DNA from: CAVZCK01 sp963798805
Lineage (GTDB): Bacteria > Pseudomonadota > Alphaproteobacteria > Rhizobiales > Rhodomicrobiaceae
Assembly: GCA_963798805.1 (NCBI GenBank)
Contig: CAWCVC010000010.1
Span: 248,001 to 312,000, forward strand
Reading direction: 5' to 3'
Length of the DNA: 64,000 nt
The notes under the pieces were generated by a model. The model was not told the origin of the DNA, did not search any database, and was given only the letters and a program-made list of their open reading frames with translations. The translations under genes and the position numbers were made by a program. Shown one piece after another: positions 53,956 to 63,097 of this stretch (its first letter is position 1; each line of letters begins with the position of its first letter).

Positions 53956-54066
53956 CGGGATGAGGAAAAGTGGGAACCGGTTTTCCCCTCGCATCCCGCT
54001 CTAAGCTATTAGAATCGATCACTGTCACGATTTTGGATTATTTCAATCCAAAATCATCTTGATCTA
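53952..54066. repeat. Composite palindromic repeat, CTAGCGGGATG type (copy 11)
   Basis: The first part, CTAGCGGGATGAGGAAAAGTGG to CCCCTCGCATCCCGCTCTAA (each side shown at one arm), belongs to the GGAAAAGTGG/CCGGTTTTCC type, like F1 and F2. The second part holds the inverted repeat GATTTTGGATT/AATCCAAAATC (54029-54055). The whole unit ends about 11 bp before the rRNA methyltransferase gene and shares its first CTAG with copy 10. Confidence 0.8.
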
Positions 54067-54076
54067 AGGACACGCA

Positions 54077-55369
54077 ATGCGGCTTTCCGGGCGGGTGTCG
54101 GCCGCGATCGAGGTTCTCCACGAGATTGGCGACCGGCACCGGCCGGCCTCGGTGGCGCTCGCGGATTGGGGCCGCAGCCATCGCTTTGCCGGCTCCGGCG
54201 ACCGCTCCGCCATCGGCACGCTCGTCTACGACGCGCTCCGGAAGCGCGCCTCGCTCGCCTGGCGGATGAGGAGCGATGCCCCTCGCGCTCTGGTGCTCGG
54301 TGTGCTGCGCTGGTCGTGGGGCATGGAGCCGTCCGCAATCGCCGCCCTTTGCGACGGCTCGGAGCACGCGCCGCAGCCTTTGAGCGCGGAGGAACAGGCG
54401 CGGCTCGAAGCCGGGGATGCCGGTGAGGCCCCCGGCTGGGTGGCGGCCGACGTGCCGGAATGGCTGTTTCCGGAATTTGAAGCCGCGTTCGGCGCGCGGG
54501 CCGTCCCCGAGGGCGAAGCGTTGGCCCAGCGTGCGCCGATCGACCTGCGGGTGAACGCGCTGAAAGCCGACCGTCCCCGTGTTCTGAAGGCGCTGGAGAA
54601 ATACCGCGCCGCCGCAACGCCGTTCTCGCCGGTCGGCGTGCGCATCCCGGCGCCGGGGCCGCTGGAAAAGAACCCCAATGTCGAGGCTGAGGCGGCGCAT
54701 GGGCGCGGCTGGTTCGAGGTGCAGGACGAGGCTTCGCAGATTGCGGCCTTCCTCTCCGGCGCGGCTCCGCGTCTGCAGGTGCTCGATGTTTGCGCCGGCT
54801 CGGGCGGCAAGACACTGGCCATGGCCGCCTTGATGCAGAATACCGGGCAGATCTACGCCTATGAGTCCGACAAGCTGCGGCTGCGGCCGATCTTCGACCG
54901 ACTGAGGCGTGCGGGCGCACGCAATGCGCAGGTGCTCGAGGCCGGTGAGGAAAGCGCGCTCGACGCGTTGCGCGGCCGCATGGATGTGGTTTTCGTGGAC
55001 GCCCCCTGCTCAGGCTCGGGCGTTTGGCGGCGCCGGCCCGACGCCAAATGGCGCCTGACGTCCGAAGCGCTGGCGGAACGTGTGGCGGAGCAGCGGCGCG
55101 TCTTGACGCTCGCGACGCCTCTCGTGAGGCCGGGCGGCCGGCTCGTCTATGCCACCTGCTCTATGCTGCCTTGCGAAAATGCCGCGCAAACGAGCTGGTT
55201 TCTCGAGCACGCTCCCGAATTCTCCGAGCTTCCCTGGCGGGACGTTTGGCAATCTTCGCCCCTTTCAGCGCCCCCGCCGGACGATCATGGCGGCCCCGCG
55301 CTCCAACTCACTCCGGCGCGCCACGGCACCGACGGCTTCTACATCAGCATCCTCGCCCGGCAGGCTTAA
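54077..55369 (+). CDS. RsmB/NOP-family RNA (cytosine-C5) methyltransferase
   Basis: The 430-residue protein has an N-terminal NusB-like RNA-binding region and a C-terminal SAM methyltransferase of the NOL1/NOP2/Sun family: VLDVCAGSGGKTLAMAALMQ (about 235-254), VFVDAPCSGSGVWRRRPDAK with the PC motif (about 305-324) and YATCSMLPCENAAQ with the second, releasing Cys (about 358). It methylates a cytosine in rRNA, probably 16S rRNA. Whether it is RsmB (m5C967) proper cannot be decided. ATG 54077 stands 11 bp behind composite repeat 11, so that repeat makes up the leader. Confidence 0.92.
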   Translation: MRLSGRVSAAIEVLHEIGDRHRPASVALADWGRSHRFAGSGDRSAIGTLVYDALRKRASLAWRMRSDAPRALVLGVLRWSWGMEPSAIAALCDGSEHAPQPLSAEEQARLEAGDAGEAPGWVAADVPEWLFPEFEAAFGARAVPEGEALAQRAPIDLRVNALKADRPRVLKALEKYRAAATPFSPVGVRIPAPGPLEKNPNVEAEAAHGRGWFEVQDEASQIAAFLSGAAPRLQVLDVCAGSGGKTLAMAALMQNTGQIYAYESDKLRLRPIFDRLRRAGARNAQVLEAGEESALDALRGRMDVVFVDAPCSGSGVWRRRPDAKWRLTSEALAERVAEQRRVLTLATPLVRPGGRLVYATCSMLPCENAAQTSWFLEHAPEFSELPWRDVWQSSPLSAPPPDDHGGPALQLTPARHGTDGFYISILARQA

Positions 55370-55583
55370 GCCTCCGTTCATCGCGAATCAGCTAACAAGA
55401 CCGTCTCGAAATGAGGCAGCTCCGCCCAATTCTCGCCCTCGTGCTTGTGTTGGGTGGCGTGCCATCCGGTCGCCATCGCATCGGACCAAGGTAGAATCGC
55501 CTGTGTCAGCCCGGCGCGTAGTCTCCATCTGCTGCGGGGCTCGGCCGTCCGGCCAAAGGAATAATCAGAAAGCGAGTGCAAAA

Positions 55584-55856
55584 ATGGGTGTGATCAAGAC
55601 ACTTCTAGGCGTCGTCATTCTCGTGGCCATCGTCGTTTTCGGCTATTGGCTCTATGCGACCTATACGATTGCTTCCGCCGATGATGAGATTTGGGTCAAA
55701 GTGAACAGCCAGATGCCCGACCCCTTGCGCAAATGGGCCTGCACCGAAGTGAACGGCCGCATCTCGGCGGCTGAAGCGCCGCAGGGCTGCACGGATGTGT
55801 GGCGGACGGCATCCGCTCCATCCGCGCCGGCGAGCCCGGGCAGCACCAACCAGTAA
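55584..55856 (+). CDS. Small single-pass membrane protein of unknown function
   Basis: The 90-residue protein starts MGVIKTLLGVVILVAIVVFG, a single membrane helix or uncleaved signal, followed by a short periplasmic part with two Cys (KWACTEVNG and PQGCTDVW) that could form a disulfide, and a Ser/Ala/Pro tail. The position between the rRNA methyltransferase and guaA gives no hint to its role. ATG 55584 is preceded by AGAAAGCGAG. Confidence 0.65.
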   Translation: MGVIKTLLGVVILVAIVVFGYWLYATYTIASADDEIWVKVNSQMPDPLRKWACTEVNGRISAAEAPQGCTDVWRTASAPSAPASPGSTNQ

Positions 55857-55982
55857 TCGCTGACATTACAAGCGGGCGGGTCCGGCAGTCAGCGAGACGC
55901 GCCGGACCCGCTCTTCGGCCTGGGTGGGCTCCCGCGCGGGATCGCCTTGACGCTGCGCCATGGCTGGTGCTACCGCCAGCCG

Positions 55983-57527
55983 ATGGACACAATCCTTATT
56001 GTCGACTTCGGCAGCCAGGTCACTCAGCTGATCGCCCGGCGCGTCCGCGAGGCCGGCGTCTACGCCGAAATCGTGCCGTTCCAGAAAGCCGCCGCCGCTT
56101 TCGCCGAGTTGAAGCCGAAAGCCGTCATCCTCTCCGGCGGACCGGCGAGCGTACATGAGGAAGGCACGCCGCGCGCGCCGGACGTGGTGTTCGAGGCCGG
56201 CATCCCCGTGCTCGGTATCTGCTACGGCCAGATGACCATGGTTGCCCAGCTCAACGGCGAGACCGAGCCGGCCGACACCCGCGAATTCGGGCGCGCTTTC
56301 GTCGAGATCGCCCGGGACAGCGCGATTTTCGACGGCGTCTGGCGCAAGGGTGAGCAGCATCAGGTCTGGATGAGCCATGGCGACCGCGTGATCAAGCTGC
56401 CGCCGGGCTTCGAGGTCTACGCCTCCTCGCCGAATGCGCCTTTCGCCGTCGCCGCTGACGAGGCGCGCCGTTTCTATTCCTTCATGTTCCATCCGGAGGT
56501 GATGCACACGCCGGATGGCGCCAAGCTGCTTGCCAATTTCGTCCGCAAGATCGCCCGGTGCGACGGAAGCTGGACGATGGGCCGCTTCCGCGACGAGATG
56601 ATTCCGAAAATCCGCGACGCAGTCGGCAAGGGCCGGGTGATCTGCGGCCTATCGGGCGGGGTCGACTCGGCCGTCGCCGCTGTCCTGATCCACGAAGCCA
56701 TCGGCGACCAGCTCACCTGCATTTTCGTCGATCACGGCCTGTTGCGTCAGGACGAGGCGCAGGAAGTGGTGTCGCTGTTCCGCGGCTCATACAACATCCC
56801 GCTCATCCATGTGGACGCATCGGACCGGTTTCTTACCGCGCTGGCCGGCGTCAGCGATCCGGAAACCAAGCGCAAGACCATCGGCGCGCTGTTCATCGAT
56901 GTGTTCGACGAGCAGGCGGCAAAGCTCGGCGGCGCCGATTTCCTGGCGCAGGGGACGCTCTACCCGGACGTCATCGAAAGCGTCTCGTTTTCCGGCGGCC
57001 CTTCCGTCACCATCAAATCGCATCACAATGTCGGCGGCCTACCCGAGCGCATGAAGCTGAAGCTGCTCGAGCCGTTGCGCGAGCTGTTTAAGGACGAGGT
57101 ACGCGAGCTCGGCCGCGAGCTGGGCTTGCCCGAGAGCTTCGTTACCCGCCATCCCTTCCCCGGTCCTGGCCTTGCCATCCGCATTCCCGGCGAGATCACC
57201 CGCGAGCGGCTCGACATTCTGCGCAAGGCGGATGCGATCTATCTGGAGGAAATCCGCAAGGCCGGGCTCTACGACGCCATCTGGCAGGCTTTTGCCGTGC
57301 TGCTGCCCGTGCGCACAGTCGGCGTGATGGGCGACGCGCGCACCTATGATTATGCCTGCGCCCTGCGTGCGGTCACCTCGACCGACGGCATGACCGCCGA
57401 TTATTTCGATTTCGGCCACGATTTTCTCGGGCGCACCGCCACCCGCATCATCAACGAGGTGAAGGGCATCAACCGCGTCGTCTACGACATCACCTCGAAG
57501 CCGCCCGGCACCATCGAGTGGGAATAA
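55983..57527 (+). CDS. guaA: GMP synthase (glutamine-hydrolysing)
   Basis: The 514-residue enzyme aminates XMP to GMP. The class I amidotransferase domain has ILIVDFGSQVTQLIARRVRE (about 4-23), VLGICYGQM with the nucleophile Cys (about 79-81) and MFHPEV with His. The ATP-pyrophosphatase domain has GLSGGVDSAVAAVLIHEA (about 221-238), and the dimerisation domain ends KPPGTIEWE. It starts MDTILIVDFG at ATG 55983. The conserved 3' end of guaA is a known attachment site for integrases of genomic islands, and here an integrase gene begins 292 bp downstream. Confidence 0.97.
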   Translation: MDTILIVDFGSQVTQLIARRVREAGVYAEIVPFQKAAAAFAELKPKAVILSGGPASVHEEGTPRAPDVVFEAGIPVLGICYGQMTMVAQLNGETEPADTREFGRAFVEIARDSAIFDGVWRKGEQHQVWMSHGDRVIKLPPGFEVYASSPNAPFAVAADEARRFYSFMFHPEVMHTPDGAKLLANFVRKIARCDGSWTMGRFRDEMIPKIRDAVGKGRVICGLSGGVDSAVAAVLIHEAIGDQLTCIFVDHGLLRQDEAQEVVSLFRGSYNIPLIHVDASDRFLTALAGVSDPETKRKTIGALFIDVFDEQAAKLGGADFLAQGTLYPDVIESVSFSGGPSVTIKSHHNVGGLPERMKLKLLEPLRELFKDEVRELGRELGLPESFVTRHPFPGPGLAIRIPGEITRERLDILRKADAIYLEEIRKAGLYDAIWQAFAVLLPVRTVGVMGDARTYDYACALRAVTSTDGMTADYFDFGHDFLGRTATRIINEVKGINRVVYDITSKPPGTIEWE

Positions 57528-57720
57528 TTCCGAGGCTCCGGCGACTATCCCTGGCTATCGGAAAATTCCAACCAACTCCCTGAAATGATATAATAATTTA
57601 TCCGGCTGTTCTCGCTGACAATCGGTGAGCAGCAACCGCGAACACCGTTCGAAGCGACGGTGTCGTCGAACTCTTGCCGATCGTCAGTTTTTCGAATACC
57701 GTCACATTCGGAAGACCTCA

Positions 57721-57805
57721 TGACGGTGTTTTTCGAAGACCAAGCCATTGAAGTGGTGGAAAAATCCAGAAAAAGAGGTCGAGAAATTGACCTGACGGTG
57801 TTTTT
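57721..57805. repeat. Direct repeats TGACGGTGTTTTT upstream of the integrase gene (putative arm-type sites)
   Basis: TGACGGTGTTTTT occurs at 57721-57733 and 57793-57805, in the same orientation. The inverse of TGACGGTATTC lies near 57693. Integrases bind short repeats next to their attachment site, so arm-type binding is plausible. Confidence 0.5.
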
Positions 57806-58260
57806 TCTGAGGGCTCGGGATGCTGACGGATGTTCTTCTTAAGAACCTGAACTCAAGGGAGAAACCCTACAAGGTGACGGACCGTGACGGGATGTATGTC
57901 CCCGTTTCGCCCGGCGGCACGCTTTCCTTCCGGTTGGACTACCGCCTCAATGGCCGCCGGGAGACGGTGAATTTCGGGAAGTACGGCCGTGACGGAATAT
58001 CCCTCGCACGGGCGCGGGAGATGTGCCTCGACGCGAAGCGGATGATCCGCGAGGGGCAGTCGCCGGCAATGGAGAAGCAGCGTGCAAAGCGCCGCCTGAA
58101 GGAAGCGAAGAGCTTCGGCCAAGTAGGCGAGCGATGGCTCACCAGCGCGCCGATGGCCGACAGCACACGGTCGATGCGCCGATCGATCTTTGAGCGCGAG
58201 CTGCTGCCCGCCTGGCGCAGCCGTCTCCTCCATGAAATCACACCCGACGACTTGCGGGCT

Positions 58261-59599
58261 AAGGACATCTCGAACAATAACTGAATCGCGATCCGTGTAC
58301 GTGCGACGGTGTGACTCAGCCTGCTGGGATTCCGGATCTGGGCGAACAAGGGTATGTCGGTTGCATGATCGACGAGGACGCCATTCAATATCGCTGGGAC
58401 ACGGTCGGCATCCGGCTCGACGAGCGGGGGCGGCGCCTGTTCGCAGCGGCCGAGGTGCGGACCGCCGGCTGGGGCGGTCTTGCGGTTGTCGCGCGGATCA
58501 CCGGGCTCGCCCGCTCGACGATCAATCGCGGCGAGGACGATCTCGATGCGAAGCCGTTGGCGAAGGGGCAGGTTCGTCGCTGCGGTGGCGGACGCCGGGC
58601 CGTTGCCGAAACGGATCCAGAGCTTGTGCCCGAGCTCAAGCGCCTTGTCGAGCCTGCAACCCTCGGCGATCCTATACGGCCTCTGATCTGGGTGTCGAAG
58701 AGCATGGACAAGCTGGCCGAGACGTTGACGGCGATGGGGCACCCGATCAGCGCCGATACCGTGCGCAAGGAGCTGGTGAAGCTCGGCTTCTCGCGCCAGC
58801 ACAATCGCAAGGCGGATGAAGGCGCAAGGCATCCCGACCGCAACGCACAGTTCGAGCACATCAACATGAAGGTCGTTGCGGCGCAGGCAGCCGGACAACC
58901 GGTCATCTCGGTCGATACGAAGAAGAAAGAGCTGGTCGGCAACTTCAAGAATGGTGGTTCCGACTATCGGCCCAAGGGCAACCCGCAGCGTGTGAACGTG
59001 CACGATTTCGTCGACAAGGAGCTCGGCAAAGCGGTGCCTTACGGCGTCTATGACGTGGCGGCCAATGCCGGATTCGTCAGTGTCGGGATCACCAGCGACA
59101 CGGCCGAGTTCGCCGTCGAGGCGATCCGCAGCTGGCTCGGACGGATGGGACGTCAGCGCTATCCAAAGGCGCAAGAGCTGACGATCACGGCGGACTGCGG
59201 CGGCTCGAACGGCGCGCGCGTGCGACTCTGGAAGGTCGAGTTGCAGAAGTTTGCCGACGAGACTGGGCTCGTGCTCCACGTCCACCACTATCCGCCGGGC
59301 ACGTCCAAATGGAATAAGATCGAGCACCGCATGTTTTGCTACATCACGCAGAACTGGCGTGGCCGTCCGCTAACGGATCGTCTCGCAATCGTCGAGCTGA
59401 TTGGCGCCACGACGACAAAGGCTGGACTGAAGGTCGAATGTGCGCTCGATACCCGCACCTATGAGAAGGGCATCAAGGTCAGTCACGCCGAAATGGAGCG
59501 GCTCGACATAACAGGCGATGATTTCCATCCCGAATGGAACTACACAATCAAACCAAGACAACCAGGGTTTTCGTAGCAGTTATTGTTCGGAGTGTCCTT
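58261..59599. mobile_element. ISAzo13-like insertion sequence
   Basis: The element is about 1.34 kb long with terminal inverted repeats: left AAGGACATCTCGAACAATAA (58261 onwards, then CTG) and right, as reverse complement, AAGGACACTCCGAACAATAA (then CTG); 20 of 23 bases agree. Removing 58261-59599 rejoins the integrase frame exactly (DDLRA to YCAKIV). No clear target duplication is visible. It carries one intact transposase gene. Confidence 0.85.
58365..59576 (+). CDS. ISAzo13-family transposase
   Basis: The 403-residue protein (ATG 58365, MIDEDAIQYRWDTVGIRLDE) has an N-terminal helix-turn-helix region (GLAVVARITGLARSTINRGE, about 45-64), and a DDE-type core: VISVDTKKKELVGNFKNGGS (first Asp, about 186), LTITADCGGSNGARVRLWKV (second Asp, about 275) and HHYPPGTSKWNKIEHRMFCY with the Glu (about 318). 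This series is characteristic of ISAzo13 transposases. The frame is intact, so this IS may still be active and is probably a late arrival in the decayed island. Confidence 0.9.
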   Translation: MIDEDAIQYRWDTVGIRLDERGRRLFAAAEVRTAGWGGLAVVARITGLARSTINRGEDDLDAKPLAKGQVRRCGGGRRAVAETDPELVPELKRLVEPATLGDPIRPLIWVSKSMDKLAETLTAMGHPISADTVRKELVKLGFSRQHNRKADEGARHPDRNAQFEHINMKVVAAQAAGQPVISVDTKKKELVGNFKNGGSDYRPKGNPQRVNVHDFVDKELGKAVPYGVYDVAANAGFVSVGITSDTAEFAVEAIRSWLGRMGRQRYPKAQELTITADCGGSNGARVRLWKVELQKFADETGLVLHVHHYPPGTSKWNKIEHRMFCYITQNWRGRPLTDRLAIVELIGATTTKAGLKVECALDTRTYEKGIKVSHAEMERLDITGDDFHPEWNYTIKPRQPGFS

Positions 59600-59995
59600 T
59601 ACTGTGCAAAGATCGTCGAGCGTGGAGCGCCCGCGACGGCAATCCACGTTCGCGATATCGTCAAGCAGATCTACGGATTCGCCATTCTGCACGGCGAGAA
59701 GGTCGCCAATCCCGCCGACGAGGTAGGGCCGGCCTCGATCGCCCACCTCGTTCCGAGGGACCGGTCTCTGTCGGCTACGGAAGTCCGGATCATGCTCAAG
59801 CAGCTCGAGAATGTGGCAACGTTGCCGACGATCCGTCTCGGGCTGAAGCTGATTCTGCTGACGATGGTCCGCAAAAGCGAGCTTCAGGATGCAACCTGGG
59901 ATGAGGTCGACTTCGAGAATGCGGTCTGGACGATTTCGAAGGAGAGGATGAAGCGCTCGAAGGCAGGTAGCGTCGCGGATATGGTGGGAAATTGA

Positions 59996-60509
59996 AGGTT
60001 GCGTAGTCTCCGGGTGTTCAACCCAAAACGATTCCGGCGTTGAAGCGCCGGTGGAGACCACGCTATGATCGTCGTCGGCTTCGGCGCTGCCACTTTCGGT
60101 GGCGCGGGGACAGGCGGCAGCTGGGGGATGCGTCTTCTCTGCTTGCACTTGCCGCCGCCTGCCTCGAGATCGGAGTCATCGTTGAACAGACGATCGGCCG
60201 CGGCGCCGAAACGCCTGTTCAACGACTCGATCCAGTGCCTTTCCATCGCCGATTTCCCGAATCGTTTGCAGCGCAGCGGCAAGATGCGAGCCGTCATGGG
60301 CAATCACCGGCGTTCTGATGCCGATCTGCGGGCGACGCGTTGAGGCCTCGGAACCGGTGCGCAAGTGATCGGACAATCGCCAGCCCTAACCCTTTATGTC
60401 GCCGATCAGAGCCTTTGCCTCAGCTTCGCTTACACCCGCAATCCGTCCTGGTCGAACATATCCGAGATATCGAAAAGGCTGAGCACTTCAATAAGGCAAT
60501 GTCGGTCGC
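59996..60509. other. Unassigned island stretch with two inverted repeats
   Basis: It follows the break in the integrase gene and looks like an end of a further, unrecognised insertion element. Visible structures are the hairpin CCGGCG-TTGAAG-CGCCGG near 60032 and the perfect pair CGTTGAACAG (60180-60189) / CTGTTCAACG (60215-60224). Frames on both strands are short and match nothing I know. Confidence 0.4.
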
Positions 60510-60897
60510 CCGAAACGACGGTATGCCGTCGGCTGATGATAGCGATAACGATCGGCCCTTTCGCGGCGACGGCGCTTGCGGCTGCCGCCGGCGATCCCAA
60601 GCAGTTTTCCTCAGCCCGGCATTTTGCCGCCTGGCTTGGGCTGGTGCCGAAACAGCATTCGACGGCGGTAAGGAGCGGCTCGGCAGGATCAGCGAGCGCG
60701 GCGACGGATATATCCGCAAGCTGCTGACCCACGGGGCGCGAGCAGCGGTCCATCATGTCCGCATTCACCAGGTGCCGAACAGCTGGATTGCAGGCCTGCT
60801 CGATCGGCGCCCCTTCAACGTGGCCACGGTTCCGCTCCCCAATTAGACCGTTCGGATTGCTTGGGCGATCATGGCGAGCGGTCAAGAATACCGAGCA
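60510..60897 (+). pseudogene. IS110-family transposase remnant (C-terminal part)
   Basis: Fragments in two frames match the conserved C-terminal part of IS110/IS116/IS902 transposases: TALAAAAGDPKQFSSARHFA and AWLGLVPKQHST in one frame, then, after a frameshift near 60663, GGKERLGRISERGDGYIRKL and LTHGARAAVHH in another. In the second frame an amber codon (60844-60846) interrupts NVATVPLPN*TVRIAWAIMA, where the family has a Lys. The N-terminal part is missing or unrecognisable. It is a dead IS fossil of the island. Confidence 0.8.
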
Positions 60898-61294
60898 CCG
60901 GCGCAAACGTTGGAGCGGTTCCGTCTGCGAGGCATTCGACAGAGTGATGGCAACCGGTCGGACGGGGATCGGCCAAGCCGGTCGGACTTATCGAGCCTTG
61001 AACTCGCCAACATAACAGGGCGCCGATCCGCGGATCTCATCAAGGCCCGTGGCACGATGCTTACGCAAAAGGGCCGGATAGATAGCTGCATCGACGACGT
61101 CGACAGAGCACTACGAAAGGCCTTGCGGAGCGAGGACCGTCCACAGATAAGTCCAGAATGCTGTCACTTATCCCGTCCCTGGACTATGACACGCAAAGGG
61201 GCTTGAAGTGCTCTGCTGCGCCGCGGAAAATGTCTGCAGAAAAGGCAGCCGGGGTTACCGGTGGAATGTGGCGAGAGCCCAGAGGAGGAATACA
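60898..61294. other. Unassigned island stretch after the IS110 remnant
   Basis: The frame of the IS110 remnant stays open to 61206 but its translation has no counterpart in the transposase family, and it is probably the non-coding end of that element. I see no gene. A strong ribosome site AGAGGAGGAATAC at 61281-61293 belongs to the next, broken, gene. Confidence 0.4.
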
Positions 61295-61779
61295 TTGAGA
61301 AGCGCCGATACCAGGAGAACTGACCCCGCTTCCCGAGTCATCAGGGCTTCACCACAAACCATTTATCGAGCCTTCATGGATCCGGAAGCATTGATATCCT
61401 GGCTTCCGCCGGGCGGCATGACTGGCCGCCTTTACGAGTTCGATCCAACCGAGGGCGGCGGGTTTCGAATGGCGTTGACCTACGAAAGCCAGGACACGCA
61501 GCACCTGGCAAGACCTCGCGAGACACGGACATTGTGCGGGGACACTTCCGGGAGCTGATTCCGGATAAGCGGATCGTGCAACTGGTCGAATTCGAATTTG
61601 ACGATGCCGCGTTTGCAGGCGCAATGACGATGACATGGAGCTTCGCTGCTGTTCCGGATGGGACCGAGGTCACCATTGCATGTGAGGGCGTCCCCGAAGG
61701 CATTCGGCCCGAAGACCATGACGTAGGCTTGAAATCCAGTCTGGAAAATCTCACGGCCTTCACCGAACGACCGCGTTAA
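61295..61779 (+). pseudogene. SRPBCC/AHSA1-family gene, frameshifted
   Basis: The start is probably TTG 61295 after AGGAGGAATACA. The first frame reads RVIRASPQTIYRAFMDPEAL, WLPPGGMTGRLYEFDPTEGG and GFRMALTYESQDTQH; then a base is missing near 61508. Adding one gives HPGKTSRDTDIVRGHFRELI, which joins the second frame, with FVELIP-like strand RIVQLVEFEFDDAAFAGAMT and the closing GLKSSLENLTAFTE. Together these make an entire START-like lipid- or ligand-binding domain of about 155 residues. Proteins of this type often act as stress or polyketide-related helpers; the role here is unknown. Confidence 0.8.
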
Positions 61780-61793
61780 GGTCTGCGGCGCTG

Positions 61794-62089
61794 GTGCTTC
61801 CCGACCCGGCCCCCGTGCGGCAACTCATCCGCCGGATGGGCGGCGCTTCCGTCGATCCTCAGTTCCGCATCGCGACACCTGGGGGCGATTACGCGCTCGC
61901 CATGACCCGCAACGATGAACCGGCGGAGTGGGCACCCCCAAATGCGCCTGGTCTCCGCCTTAATGACCGCCAAGCCGGCCAGCGGCTTCATCCTGGCGGA
62001 AACCGCGTGAGCCGGATACCGTCTGCGTCGCCGTCATTACCCGCCATGCGTCGGGATGCGTTCCGGGTGAATCGGACGACATCAGCGTG
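61794..62089 (+). pseudogene. Broken ORF of unknown function
   Basis: Pieces of one protein seem to occur in three frames: LPDPAPVRQLIRRMGGASVD with QFRIATPGGDYALAMTRNDE, then, after a shift near 61938, MRLVSALMTAKPASGFILAE, then, after another near 62008, EPDTVCVAVITRHASG. The pieces follow each other as a normal alpha/beta protein would. I do not recognise the family. Its 3' end overlaps the 3' end of the hlyD remnant on the other strand. Confidence 0.45.
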
Positions 62090-63097
62090 AACGACCTTGA
62101 GGAAATTGCCAGTGGCGTTCTCCGGCGGAAGCAGGCTGAAGGCCGACCCGCTGCCGGGCTGGATGCTATCCACATGGGCGGCGAAATTGCGTCCTGGATA
62201 AGCGTCGATCCGGACGGTCGTCTTTTGGCCCGCCCTCATGTCGTCAAGCTGGGTTTCTTTGAAATTCGCGGTGACCCACACCTCTCGTGGCACCAGCACC
62301 ATGAGTGCCGGTCCAAGGGTCGCATAGTCGCCCTTGGCTGCGGAGAGCTTGGCGACCCGGCCTGCCACCGGCGCTGGGATCGTCGTGCGTGACCGATCGG
62401 TCCTCACCTGAACCTCAACGGCGCGAGCTTCGTTCAGCTTGCCGACCGCACCTTGCAGTTGCGCACGCAGCACCGCGATCTGTTTTTGAGCGGCGACAGC
62501 GGCAGCCTGCGCGCTGTCAAAATCCGCCTGAGCCTGCCGCAGTTCGGAGCTGGTGCGCTGAGCGTTCTGCTTGGTTCCTATGCCGCGAACCGCAAGGACC
62601 TGAGCACGTTTGGCTTCTTCCTTGGCGAAGGAAAGTGCGGCAGCCGCCCGGGTGACAAGCCTTCTCTGCTTGATCGATTCTCGCCTGCTGGCACGATCGC
62701 CGAAGTGCCGGTTACCAACAATCAGCTTGTCAACGATGGGACAACGCTGGTGCGCATTGATCCGCGCGATTACAAGGCTAAGCTCGCCCAGGCCAAGGCG
62801 CAGGTGGAACAGGCGGTGGCAGAAGTCGCCGATTTCCAAGCCCAGATTGAAGCCGGGCACCCGGCCGCTGATCAGGACGGTGCGCGCATCTATGAATGCG
62901 TCGTCGGTGCTCTCGTAATGGCGCGCATTGAGCCACCAGCGCGTGCCACCGATGATGATAGTGAGAAGCACCAAGGCAGCGATGGCAAGCCTGCGCCAAT
63001 GTCGCTTGAGGAAGGTGCCGATCTTCCGGATCTTGCCCCTCGCGTCAGGCTCTCCGGGCCGACCTTCAAGTCTTGTTTCTGCGCTCGGCAGCGGCAT
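61988..63097 (-). pseudogene. HlyD/EmrA-family membrane fusion protein gene with an internal inversion
   Basis: The minus strand encodes MPLPSAETRLEGRPGEPDAR (ATG 63097), a membrane anchor (LAIAALVLLTIIIGGTRWWL), HYESTDDAFIDARTVLISGR, then nonsense for about 55 residues, then LVTRAAAALSFAKEEAKRAQ, TSSELRQAQADFDSAQAAAV and TIPAPVAGRVAKLSAAKGDY. The expected lipoyl half and helix in the nonsense part (IAEVPVTNNQLVNDGTTLVR, IDPRDYKAKLAQAKAQVEQA) are present on the opposite strand at 62690-62854, so that segment is inverted. The C terminus is also lost after ENATGNFLKV. The intact protein would couple an EmrB-type exporter to an outer-membrane channel. Confidence 0.85.
62690..62854. other. Inverted 165 bp segment inside the hlyD remnant
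   Basis: The plus strand reads GTIAEVPVTNNQLVNDGTTL to VADFQAQIEA, a perfect HlyD piece that should be on the minus strand. The segment is flanked by GGC (62690-62692) and GCC (62852-62854). Its length of 55 codons leaves the host frame open. Confidence 0.8.

Larger units (their letters stand above)
57820..59995 (+). pseudogene. P4-type tyrosine recombinase (integrase) gene, split by an IS and truncated at the 3' end
   Basis: The 5' part (57820-58260) encodes MLTDVLLKNLNSREKPYKVT, the DUF4102-like arm-binding domain (GGTLSFRLDYRLNGRRETVN) and the start of the core-binding domain up to ITPDDLRA. An insertion sequence follows (58261-59599). At 59600 the frame resumes with YCAKIVERGAPATAIHVRDI and reaches the catalytic domain at LTMVRKSELQDATWDEVD, where the first catalytic Arg (in MVRKSEL) is seen. 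After SKERMKRSK the sequence diverges into GSVADMVGN and stops, so the His-x-x-Arg and Tyr box is lost. The integrase cannot be active. Confidence 0.88.

Noticed and set aside
62087..62392. Plus-strand ORF of 101 codons
   Set aside because: Opposite to the clear C-terminal half of the hlyD remnant on the minus strand; no own features.
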